In this document: one piece after another, positions 1 through 6,681 of the stretch | Numbering within the stretch: position 1 is the stretch's first letter | How the letters are laid out: each line of letters starts with the position of its first letter | Source: CAZIOH01 sp964540815 | GTDB taxonomy: Bacteria; Myxococcota_A; Polyangia; Fen-1088 | Reading direction: 5' to 3' | Assembly: GCA_964540815.1 (NCBI GenBank) | Contig: CAZIOH010000066.1 | Location: 1 to 37,707 of the forward strand | DNA: 37,707 nucleotides | Made by a program: the position numbers and the translations under genes | The notes under the pieces: model-generated | Seen by the model: only the letters and a program-made list of their open reading frames with translations | Databases searched by the model: none | Told to the model about the DNA's origin: nothing

Positions 1-56
1 CGCGCGCTCCGCGCGCTCTGCGCGCGGACGAGACTTTCGCGCGCTCCGCGCGCTCT
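1..56. repeat. 19-bp GC direct repeat
   Basis: A 19-bp sequence built from alternating CG and a CTCC core occurs at 1-19 and again, identically, at 38-56. The 18 bases between them are partly similar. It lies upstream of the flippase gene, and the array may continue beyond the window edge. No function can be assigned; such GC-rich short repeats are common between genes in high-GC deltaproteobacterial relatives. Confidence 0.6.
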
Positions 57-140
57 TCTGAAACCAGCCCGGCGGCGCGACCGGCGTGTTAATGTAGCGC
101 ATGCCGCTCGTCCATCCGTTCTCCGGATCGTCACGCTGAG

Positions 141-1661
141 ATGTCCTCGACCGAGACGACCGCCGCGCGGGGAGCGGCCTGGACCATCGGCTCGAGCCTG
201 CTGTCCCGGGGGCTCTCGCTGGTCGGGACCTTGCTCCTCATCCGCTTCGTGGTGCCGGACGACTACGGCGAGGTGTCGGCCGCGACGGTGGTGGTCGGTA
301 CCATCAACCAGATCACCACCCTCGGGGTCGGCATCTACGTCATCACCAACCGCAACGCCACCCGGGAGGATCTCTTCCACGCGACGTTCATCCACGCCGG
401 CCTCGGCATCATCGCATTCTTTGCCCTGCTGGTGCTCGGCAAGCCCCTGTCACCCCTGTTCGACACCCCGCACATGTACCTGTACGTGCCGGGGCTGGCC
501 CTCTCGGCCCTGGTCGATCGCATCACCTTCATGCCGGAGCGGGTGCTGATTCGCCGGCTCTCCTTCCGCCGGACCAGCCTGATCCGGTCGCTGGCGGAGA
601 TCACCTACGCGGTGAGCTCGCTCGGCTCGGCCATCCTCGGCTTCGGCGGGATCTCGATCGTGATCGGCAACCTCGCGCGCTCGGCGGTCCGGGCCGTCGG
701 GATGGTGGCGTCGGTCGATCGCAAGGAGTGGTTGCTCTTCACCCGGTTGCGCCTCAGCATCCTCGGCCGCATCGCCGGTTACGGGTTCGCGGTCACCCTG
801 AGCGGCCTGGCCAACTTCGCCTCGCGCCGCTGGGACAACCTGCTCGTGTCGCGCTTCTTCGGCCCGGCGGTGATGGCCACCTACAACCTCGCCTACAACC
901 TGGCCGACATCCCCGCCATCCACGTCGGGGAGCAGATCACCGACGTCATGCAGGCGTCGTTCGCGCACATGAGCTCCGAAGAACGACGCGATTCGCTGGT
1001 GCGCTCGCTCGGGGTCATCGGCCTCGTGACCTTCCCGATCGCGGTCGGGCTGGGGGTGGTGGCGCCGACCCTGGCCGACCTGTTCCTCAACAAGAAGTGG
1101 GTGGGGGCAGGCTCCATGCTGCTGGTGCTCTCGACCCTCTCGATCACCCGCCCCATCGTGGGGGCCACCTCCTCGTTTCTGCTCCTCGAGCGCGGACCGC
1201 GCATGTTCATCGGCCTCGAGTGGTTCACCCTGGTGGCGATGATGGCGCTGATCGCGACCATCGGGCGCATCTCTCCCATCTGGACCTGCGTGGCGGTGGG
1301 GATCGCCTTCCTCCTGCGCTCGGTGGGAGGCATCTACCTCACCCGCTCGGTGTCGGGCATCCCCATGTGGACCTTCTTCTCCCGGCTCATCCCGCCGCTC
1401 CTCGCCTGCGGGCCGCTCGCCGGGGCGGTGTTCGGGATCCGGGCGCTGCTCCTCGGGGCGGGGCTGCACGTGGCCTGGTTGATCCTGGGCCTGCAGGTGC
1501 TGGGCGGCGCGCTGGCCTACGTCGCCGCGGCCTTCGTGCTGTCGCCCGCGGCCACCCGGGATCTGCTCGGGATCATCCGCAACCGGCGCCGTCGCAATCC
1601 CCCCGCGGAGCCGGCCCCGGTTGCCCCCGGGCGGCCCCCCTCTACGACCGTCGCAGGGTGA
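141..1661 (+). CDS. Wzx-type polysaccharide flippase (MOP/MVF superfamily)
   Basis: This 506-residue protein is almost entirely hydrophobic helices, about 12-14 membrane segments, with a short basic tail after residue 480. The N-terminus, with its ARG-AAW pattern and first helix around residues 20-40, resembles oligosaccharide flippases of the MOP superfamily. These move undecaprenyl-linked repeat units across the inner membrane. The conserved central stretch around residues 225-260 (SRRWDNLLVSRFFG, then YNLAYNLADIP) is typical of the RfbX/PST group. ATG 141 gives a sensible short N-terminus. The gene converges on the UbiA-like gene, and their 3' ends overlap by 20 bp. Its position in an EPS locus with co-polymerases and an initiating transferase supports Wzx over a drug exporter. 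The substrate is unknown. Confidence 0.88.
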   Translation: MSSTETTAARGAAWTIGSSLLSRGLSLVGTLLLIRFVVPDDYGEVSAATVVVGTINQITTLGVGIYVITNRNATREDLFHATFIHAGLGIIAFFALLVLGKPLSPLFDTPHMYLYVPGLALSALVDRITFMPERVLIRRLSFRRTSLIRSLAEITYAVSSLGSAILGFGGISIVIGNLARSAVRAVGMVASVDRKEWLLFTRLRLSILGRIAGYGFAVTLSGLANFASRRWDNLLVSRFFGPAVMATYNLAYNLADIPAIHVGEQITDVMQASFAHMSSEERRDSLVRSLGVIGLVTFPIAVGLGVVAPTLADLFLNKKWVGAGSMLLVLSTLSITRPIVGATSSFLLLERGPRMFIGLEWFTLVAMMALIATIGRISPIWTCVAVGIAFLLRSVGGIYLTRSVSGIPMWTFFSRLIPPLLACGPLAGAVFGIRALLLGAGLHVAWLILGLQVLGGALAYVAAAFVLSPAATRDLLGIIRNRRRRNPPAEPAPVAPGRPPSTTVAG

Positions 1662-2562
1662 GGATCGACGCCGTGGTGACGATCCACAGCAGGATGGTCA
1701 CGATGAGCGGCCGGTCGCGGAGGAACACGTCCTCCGGGCTGCCGCCCGCGTTGTGGGCGTGGGCGAGGAACATGTAGCGGAAGATGCCGAAGATCACGAA
1801 CGGGATCGTCAACATCATGAGGTTGTTGGCCGGCATGTGCGGCGAGGTGAAGGTGTACAGGGAGTAGGCCATGATGGTGGCCGAGGCGCCCACCGAGGTC
1901 AGGCTGTCGAGCAAGGAGGGGGTGTAGAGCTCGAGGATCTTGCGGTGCTGTCCGGCGTTCCCCTCGAGCAACACGAGCTCGTTGCGCCGCTTGCAGAGGC
2001 CGAGGAACAGCGCGCCGAGCAGGGTCACGGTGTAGAGCCACGGCGAGATGACCGCCCCGATCACCATGGCCCCCGAGACGGCCCGCATCACGAACCCGAT
2101 GGCCAGCACGAACACGTCGATCAGCACCACCTGCTTGAGCGCCAGGATGTAGGCGAACTGCATGAGCACGTACCCGCCCGCCACCGCGGCGAAGGGGGGC
2201 GACAGCCAGTATCCGAGCCCGATGCAGGCGGGGATCAGGAACAGCGCCACCGCCACCGCCAGCCGCGGCGAGAGCACGCCAGAGGCGATGGGGCGGTTGC
2301 GCTTGACGGGGTGCTCGCGATCCTTCTCGACGTCGAGGGTATCGTTGAGCAGGTAGATCGAGCTCGACAGCAGCGAGAACAGCCAGAACGCCCCCGCCGA
2401 GCGGGCCAGCAGCTCCCACATGAGGGGGGTGAAGGGTCGCCATTGCTCGTTCATGGTGAAGACGAAGCCCGCGAACACCAGCAGGTTCTTGATCCACTGC
2501 TTGGGTCGCATCGCCTTCAACAGGGCGAGGGGGACCGGCGGCCGGCCGCTCATGACGGGCAT
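1642..2562 (-). CDS. UbiA-family prenyltransferase, decaprenyl-phosphate phosphoribosyltransferase-like
   Basis: The 306-residue protein opens with the RPKQWIKNLLVFAG block (19-32) seen in DPPR-synthase-type UbiA proteins. The Asp-rich prenyl-diphosphate site NDTLDVEKD (73-81) is followed by HP-K-RP (84-91). Around eight to nine membrane helices follow. In mycobacteria this family adds phosphoribose from PRPP to a polyprenyl phosphate, the first step to decaprenyl-phospho-arabinofuranose. Gram-negative homologues sit in loci that put arabinofuranose or ribofuranose into glycans. Here it lies tail-to-tail with the flippase and downstream of the export genes, which suggests a pentofuranose donor for the EPS. 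No partner epimerase (DprE1/DprE2-like) is visible in the window. ATG 2562 is chosen; a second ATG lies three codons inside. Confidence 0.85.
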   Translation of the reverse strand: MPVMSGRPPVPLALLKAMRPKQWIKNLLVFAGFVFTMNEQWRPFTPLMWELLARSAGAFWLFSLLSSSIYLLNDTLDVEKDREHPVKRNRPIASGVLSPRLAVAVALFLIPACIGLGYWLSPPFAAVAGGYVLMQFAYILALKQVVLIDVFVLAIGFVMRAVSGAMVIGAVISPWLYTVTLLGALFLGLCKRRNELVLLEGNAGQHRKILELYTPSLLDSLTSVGASATIMAYSLYTFTSPHMPANNLMMLTIPFVIFGIFRYMFLAHAHNAGGSPEDVFLRDRPLIVTILLWIVTTASILTLRRS

Positions 2563-2582
2563 GCGGCTGACGCTATCATGGG

Positions 2583-2655
2583 TGCCGGCACGGTGGCGTT
2601 CACGGTCGCGTCCACGGTCGCGTTCTTGGTCGCCGTCATCTCGCGTTCACGGTTG
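2583..2655. repeat. Degenerate 12-bp tandem repeat
   Basis: Between the UbiA-like gene start and the barrel gene stop, a 12-bp unit close to CACGGTCGCGTT recurs about four to five times with changes, for example around 2590, 2602, 2614 and 2646. The array occupies most of the 84-bp spacer and runs into the 3' end of the barrel gene. It resembles the simple six- and twelve-base repeats inside coding sequence at 4684-4725 and 33536-33580. Confidence 0.6.
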
Positions 2656-4056
2656 CCCTGATGGCCCCCCCGCCGCGGCCGGCGGGCCCTTCCGGGATCC
2701 AGAGGGACCGAGCGGGCCCTCCGGCCGCGCGAGCCCGTGGTTGCCCTCGCCCCAGGCGAAGTTGCCTCCGAAGTTCACGCTCAGCAGCCGCCGGTGGCTG
2801 CTGGGAAAGATCCCGGCCGCCGTGGTGGCGCCGCTTTGATCGGTGTCCGTATAGTCGAGGCTGGCGAAGAACGGCACCCGCCTGAACCGGTAGGCGAGCG
2901 ACAGGCCGAGCTGCACCAGGCTGTAGGCCTTGTCGGACAGGAAGACGTCGTGGGTGGGCGAGATGAGCCGCGTATAGGTGTAGCCGCCGAGCGCCACCGC
3001 GACCCACGACTCCTGGACATCGAGCGGCAAGAGCAGGCGCAGGCTGGCGACGTCCGCGATGAGGACCTGTCCGAGGTAGGGATTGACCAGCGGTTGCTGG
3101 GAGAGGCTGAGGGTGGTGTACCAGGGCAGCCAGCGGTAGTTGCCGCTCGCGATCAGCGCCGGCGCCCAGGCCGGCTGGTCGCCGACGCCGATGATGGTCA
3201 TGGCGCCCGCCTCCACGCTGACGTTGGTGGTGAGCGACAGCTCGCGGCGCCATCCGAGCAGCGCCTCCAGCGACACCGCCTGATCGGTCGGCGGCGTGAC
3301 CTGCCCGGCGACCAGCAGCAAGGGCGCCTGGGAGAGGATCCGGAACTCCTCGGCGGAGAGGCCGAGGCTGTACGCGGTCACACCAGCGATGTGCTCCCCG
3401 CGAATGGAGGCTGAGACGCGCAGCGATTCCGGGACGCTCCCTCCCGTGTGCAGCGGCCGGACGTAGCCCACCAGCAGAGACTGGGCGTAGTGCTCGGAGC
3501 CATTCGGCTGGTAGGTCAGCCCCTCGGTCGCGTCGCCGGTCACCACGGTCGTGTCGACGGGCAGGGTCGACCCGACGGCGGCGGTGGCCGGGGTGGTCGC
3601 GATGGGCGCGCCAAAGCCATAGATCGAGCCATCGGCCCCCACCTGCAACGTGACGCGCGGACCGAGGGTGAGCTCCGACAGCCACAGCGCCGAATGCGAC
3701 TGGTCGGTGCGGGTCCCGAAGTAGTGGATCAGCCGGTACCCGTACCCGACGCGGTGGACCGAGCGGGCCCCGGTGAGCTGGAGCTGGGCCGCGACGTTCA
3801 CCCCCGCGAATGCCTCGTTTCCGGAGAGCGCCGGGGTGCCGCTGGTCGCCGCGGGCTGGCTCTGGCCCTGCGTCTCGGTGTTGGAGACGCCCGCGGTCAC
3901 CGACGGACTGACCGTCGCCAGCACGGCGAGGGCGCCGCGGGGGGACGTGACCCCGACACCGAGGCCGAGGACGAGCACGACGGCGAGGCCGAGGCCCAGC
4001 CTGGCGCCGCAGGTCCTCGGGAGGCCACGCCCGGTCGCATCGGAGAGCGGCGGCAT
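2647..4056 (-). CDS. Outer-membrane beta-barrel protein paired with OPX exporter
   Basis: I do not recognise a named family, but the 469-residue protein looks like an outer-membrane barrel. A signal-peptide-like hydrophobic stretch (about 20-45) ends near an Ala-rich site. After it come many alternating polar and hydrophobic strands with aromatic girdle residues, such as the RVGYGYRLIHYFGT region and repeated RELSL/YRWLPWYTTLSL patterns. Its start lies 6 bp after the OPX stop, so the two are almost certainly co-translated. Myxobacterial short OPX proteins lacking their own outer-membrane helix are known to work with a separate barrel (Wzp/ExoB-like), which is the most likely role: the outer-membrane pore for the polymer. 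Oddly, about 30 Gly/Pro-rich residues follow the last apparent strand, whereas most barrels end in an aromatic residue. Confidence 0.7.
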   Translation of the reverse strand: MPPLSDATGRGLPRTCGARLGLGLAVVLVLGLGVGVTSPRGALAVLATVSPSVTAGVSNTETQGQSQPAATSGTPALSGNEAFAGVNVAAQLQLTGARSVHRVGYGYRLIHYFGTRTDQSHSALWLSELTLGPRVTLQVGADGSIYGFGAPIATTPATAAVGSTLPVDTTVVTGDATEGLTYQPNGSEHYAQSLLVGYVRPLHTGGSVPESLRVSASIRGEHIAGVTAYSLGLSAEEFRILSQAPLLLVAGQVTPPTDQAVSLEALLGWRRELSLTTNVSVEAGAMTIIGVGDQPAWAPALIASGNYRWLPWYTTLSLSQQPLVNPYLGQVLIADVASLRLLLPLDVQESWVAVALGGYTYTRLISPTHDVFLSDKAYSLVQLGLSLAYRFRRVPFFASLDYTDTDQSGATTAAGIFPSSHRRLLSVNFGGNFAWGEGNHGLARPEGPLGPSGSRKGPPAAAGGPSGQP

Positions 4057-4062
4057 GGCGCG

Positions 4063-4725
4063 CTACGGGACGTAGACGGTATCGCCCGCCAGCAGCACCA
4101 GATCCTCCTGTGAGCGCCTCCCGTTCAAGACCTGCGGGTAGTCGACCGGGATCCGGCGCGGAGGCTCTCCGGGGTTGTTCGAGCGCAGGATCAGCGTGTT
4201 CTCCGGGGTGGCGAGCCGGGTCGGACCGCCCGCGAGGGTGATGGCCTCCGACACCGTGACGTAGTGGTTGGCCGAATAGGCCCCGGGCTTCTCGACGTTC
4301 CCGGAGATGACGAAGCGGTAGCTGTTGATGGCCGTCACCGCGACCGTGACGATGGCCGCCTCGTCCTTGACGTAGGCCTTGAGGCGCCGCTCGATCTCCT
4401 GTCGCACCTGGGTCGGGGTCATTCCCGCGGCCCGCAGATCCCCGACCAGCGGCAAGGTGATCGTCCCGTCCGGCCGCACCACCGGATCGGCGGACAGGTC
4501 CGGATTGCGCCACACCGAGACTCGGAGCACATCCGAAGGCCCGAGAACGAAGTCGTGCTTCCGCGGGTCAGGCTCGGAGGCGTAGTCGTACGGGGGGTGG
4601 GTCGTGGCACATCCGGAAATTCCCCACCCCGCGCCCCACAGGACCAGGGTCAAGGCCAGGCCCGTGCGGCGCGACCGGCGGGGAGTGCTCGACATGGACA
4701 TGGACGTGGAGGCGGACGTCGACAT
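4063..4725 (-). CDS. Short OPX (Wza/GumB-like) polysaccharide export lipoprotein
   Basis: With ATG 4725 the product is 220 residues. It has a basic n-region, a hydrophobic core (22-36) and a lipobox ISGC with Cys39, so it is a predicted periplasmic lipoprotein. The Poly_export domain follows: the LGPSDVLRVSVWRNPDLS block (61-78) and VRPDGTITLPLVGDL (83-97). One SLBB-like domain starts around SGNVEKPGAY (141-150), and the protein ends at AGDTVYVP. It stops at the end of the SLBB, so the C-terminal outer-membrane helix of E. coli Wza is missing. That places it with short OPX proteins that need a partner barrel, and a barrel gene starts 6 bp downstream. An upstream ATG at 4758 would disrupt the signal peptide. 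The n-region (residues 1-13) is written by a six-base simple repeat. Confidence 0.9.
   Translation of the reverse strand: MSTSASTSMSMSSTPRRSRRTGLALTLVLWGAGWGISGCATTHPPYDYASEPDPRKHDFVLGPSDVLRVSVWRNPDLSADPVVRPDGTITLPLVGDLRAAGMTPTQVRQEIERRLKAYVKDEAAIVTVAVTAINSYRFVISGNVEKPGAYSANHYVTVSEAITLAGGPTRLATPENTLILRSNNPGEPPRRIPVDYPQVLNGRRSQEDLVLLAGDTVYVP
4684..4725 (-). repeat. Hexanucleotide repeat encoding the OPX n-region
   Basis: The first codons of the OPX gene alternate ATGTCC/ACGTCC-type hexamers, giving a Met/Thr/Ala-Ser dipeptide series (MSTSASTSMSMSS). The opposite strand reads as GACATGGAC-like units. Slippage by one hexamer would add or remove two residues in the signal peptide n-region without a frameshift. 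Confidence 0.6.
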
Positions 4726-4830
4726 GGCCCCTGAGATAACACAAAAGCCGCCCTGCACCGCAGAAGTTGGGCGACGATGGCAGCGTATCGAGGAGGCCTG
4801 CTCTCCCGAGGCCCGCCGCCCTGTCCGCCG

Positions 4831-5649
4831 TCAGGTGCCGCGGGCGCGCAACATGACGATCGGGGTCTTCACCATGATGGAAAGCTCCATCGGGATGAAA
4901 GTTCGCAGGTGTTCTGCCGATGCGGTGTAGGCCAGGTCGTAAAGTAACTTCATCCGCATATGATCAGCCAACGCATCGTCCGCTCCCTCGACCTTGAAGG
5001 GATTGGTCATGTCCTTCTCGAAAGGCTCGAGGGGACTGCCGGGCAGCGCCTTGCCCGAGTACCCGAGGGAGATCTGGGCGAGCCCGGTGATCCCCGGCTT
5101 GATTCCGCGCATGCGCTCCTCGAAGTACGGGATGGTCATCGCGAGCTGCTCGGCCAGCTCCGGTCGCTCCGGGCGGGGCCCCACCAGGCTCATGTCCCCG
5201 CGCAGGACATTGATGAACTGGGGGAGCTCGTCGAGCCGGGTCTTGCGGATGAAGCGCCCGACCCGGGTCACCCGTGGGTCGCCGGCTTCGGTCACGATCG
5301 CGTTCGACATCTTGTCGGCGTCCGTGCGCATCGACCGGAACTTCAGCATGAAGAATTCTCGGAACTTCGGACGCGGGGAACGGGCGTCGCTGCCCGATTC
5401 ATCGGGCAGGAGCTCGCCCGCACGGCGCTGGCGAAAGAACACGGGGCCCGGGGAATCGATGTAGACTGCGGCGGCAACCACTGGAAACAGGGGTAATGTA
5501 ATGGCGAGGCCGAAAGATGATCCAACGATGTCGATCAATCGCTTGGCGATTCGTACCGAGCTGTCCACATCGCCAAGGTACACCGAAAACCCGTCGCCTG
5601 GGTACCCCTTGCGGAAAACTTGGAGACCGGCCACTGAGGTGATTCGCAT
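4831..5649 (-). CDS. Initiating sugar transferase (polyprenyl-phosphate phosphoglycosyltransferase)
   Basis: This is a small monotopic phosphoglycosyltransferase that loads the first sugar phosphate onto undecaprenyl phosphate at the cytoplasmic face. The product is 272 residues from ATG 5649. One hydrophobic reentrant helix follows AKRLIDIVG. Then come SPGPVFFRQRR, LKFRSMR, TRLDELPQFINVLRGDMS and SLVGPRPERPE, the catalytic and binding motifs of the bacterial sugar transferase domain. It lacks the large multi-helix N-terminal domain of WbaP/WcaJ, and a loop of about 15 residues sits between RQRRAG and the KFRSMR block. The start is uncertain: ATG 5649 and GTG 5634 overlap or abut the divergent kinase gene, and GTG 5583 or 5568 would leave room for promoters. 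The sugar added cannot be read from sequence. Confidence 0.9.
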   Translation of the reverse strand: MRITSVAGLQVFRKGYPGDGFSVYLGDVDSSVRIAKRLIDIVGSSFGLAITLPLFPVVAAAVYIDSPGPVFFRQRRAGELLPDESGSDARSPRPKFREFFMLKFRSMRTDADKMSNAIVTEAGDPRVTRVGRFIRKTRLDELPQFINVLRGDMSLVGPRPERPELAEQLAMTIPYFEERMRGIKPGITGLAQISLGYSGKALPGSPLEPFEKDMTNPFKVEGADDALADHMRMKLLYDLAYTASAEHLRTFIPMELSIMVKTPIVMLRARGT

Positions 5650-6094
5650 CGAGCTGCTCGGCTCGCTCTCCCACCGGGACGTGGCGCTCCGGGCGGTGTC
5701 GGCCGCGTGCAAATTGGTCACGGCGCGGCCGTTTGGGCCAGTGTGGAACGACTTCCAGATGGAGGTCGTCTCGGCCTTCGGCGAGGCGTTCAACAACGTC
5801 GTTCAGCACGGCTATCGCGGGAACTCCGAGGGGCTGATCCAGATCGACGTGCGGATCTCGTCGGGGCGGATCGACATCGATCTCAGCGACTGGGGATTGC
5901 CCTTCGACCCGAAGACCGTCCCGGTTCCGGATCTCGATCGACTGCCGGAGAACGGGCTCGGCCTGTACATCATGCAATCATTCATGGACATGAGCTATCG
6001 CCCCGGTCAGCCGAACGTTCTGACCCTCTCGAAGACGCTGAGAACCGGGCGCGAAGAACCAGAGATTGGCCGCAAGACGGAAGGTGAAGAATGA
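5639..6094 (+). CDS. RsbW/SpoIIAB-like anti-sigma (HATPase_c_2) kinase
   Basis: From GTG 5639 the product is 151 residues and almost entirely one GHKL ATPase domain. Visible are the N-box EAFNNVVQHGY (49-59), the G1 box DWGLPFDP (84-91) and the G2 box NGLGLYIM (105-112). In partner-switching systems such proteins bind and inhibit a target, classically a sigma factor, and phosphorylate a STAS antagonist. The antagonist gene overlaps its stop by ATGA, so they are translationally coupled. The frame stays open upstream to 5501, but those codons run antisense through the sugar transferase and lack domain similarity, so GTG 5639 is preferred. A GGAG lies 13 bases upstream, a weak ribosome site. No sigma factor gene is seen nearby, so the controlled partner is unknown. 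Confidence 0.87.
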   Translation: MIRIELLGSLSHRDVALRAVSAACKLVTARPFGPVWNDFQMEVVSAFGEAFNNVVQHGYRGNSEGLIQIDVRISSGRIDIDLSDWGLPFDPKTVPVPDLDRLPENGLGLYIMQSFMDMSYRPGQPNVLTLSKTLRTGREEPEIGRKTEGEE

Positions 6095-6441
6095 CGTTCG
6101 AGATCTCCACGAGCGAAGACGGAATGATACGGCTGGCCATCCGAGGCGAGCTCGACGCCGTGAGTGTCTCCGACTTGCGTCCAGAGCTGGATGGGCTCGT
6201 GAACAGGCGACCTCGGCTGGTGCAGGTGGACCTCTCGCGCCTGCGGATGGTCGACAGCTCCGGTGTGGGGGCGCTGGTCTCGCTGTACAAGCGGGTGCGT
6301 GCGCAGGGGGGGGCGGTGCGGGTGATCGGGCTCCAGGATCAGCCCCTCGCCATCTTTCGACTGCTGCGCCTCGACCGGGTCATGACCGACGGTGACGGCG
6401 TCCCGCCCGTGCCGGTCCAGTCCGGCTCGTCGCAGAATTGA
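6091..6441 (+). CDS. STAS-domain anti-sigma factor antagonist
   Basis: The 116-residue protein is a single STAS domain of the SpoIIAA/RsbV type. It has the early RLAIRGELD strand-turn (14-22), the VDLSRLRMVDSSGVGALV core (46-63) and a C-terminal LLRLDRVM helix. Ser56 or Ser57 in MVDSSGVG matches the serine phosphorylated by RsbW-like kinases. Unphosphorylated protein would sequester the kinase encoded just upstream; phosphorylation would release it. The start codon overlaps the kinase stop (ATGA). The SpoIIE-type phosphatase that should reactivate it is the next gene downstream, so the three form a complete switch. Confidence 0.92.
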   Translation: MTFEISTSEDGMIRLAIRGELDAVSVSDLRPELDGLVNRRPRLVQVDLSRLRMVDSSGVGALVSLYKRVRAQGGAVRVIGLQDQPLAIFRLLRLDRVMTDGDGVPPVPVQSGSSQN

Positions 6442-6469
6442 CGCCAAGGACCGAGGTCAGAAATCGGCC

Positions 6470-6495
6470 CCTGCCCGCGTAAGGTCGTGGGCAGG
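6470..6495. terminator. Possible hairpin after the STAS gene
   Basis: CCTGCCC at 6470-6476 pairs perfectly with GGGCAGG at 6489-6495 across a 12-nt loop, 29 bp past the STAS stop. No T-run follows, so it is at best a weak or Rho-assisted terminator or an mRNA end-stabilising hairpin. Confidence 0.35.
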
Positions 6496-6573
6496 TTCGG
6501 TCAAGATTGATTCCGGCCCGTCAAGATGTCGTTGACAACGCCCGGACCCTGCGGCCACACTCGACAGCCCAGA

Positions 6574-6681
6574 TATGTGGTAATCCACCGTACATCTGTG
6601 CTGGTGTCGGTGTGATTCGTATGTAATTCCATATACTTAGGATTGTCTGTCCACATCGACTTGTTTGGGGGAGCGGGAACG
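6574..6681 (+). promoter_or_regulatory. AT-rich leader and TATACT box before the phosphatase gene
   Basis: This stretch is markedly AT-richer than its surroundings. It contains a TATACT hexamer near 6633-6638, about 45 bases ahead of the chosen ATG 6682, which would give a short 5' leader. A GGGGGAG ribosome site at 6667-6673 sits eight bases before the ATG. No clear -35 box is seen at 17 bp. A TTGACA further up near 6532 has no matching -10. Confidence 0.45.

Noticed and set aside
450..1469. 339-codon open frame on the minus strand
   Set aside because: It is antisense to the flippase. Its translation is a His/Arg/Glu/Gly-rich low-complexity string with no domain, typical of shadow frames in GC-rich DNA.
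2636..4513. 625-codon open frame on the minus strand across the barrel and OPX genes
   Set aside because: It is Arg/Gly/Ala-rich without motifs and shifted against two genes with clear signal peptides and family motifs.
5501..5638. N-terminal extension of the RsbW-like kinase
   Set aside because: It reads antisense through the conserved N-terminal part of the sugar transferase, and the ATPase domain begins at GTG 5639.
6532..6560. TTGACA at 6532 as a sigma-70 -35 box
   Set aside because: No acceptable -10 hexamer lies 16-18 bp downstream.
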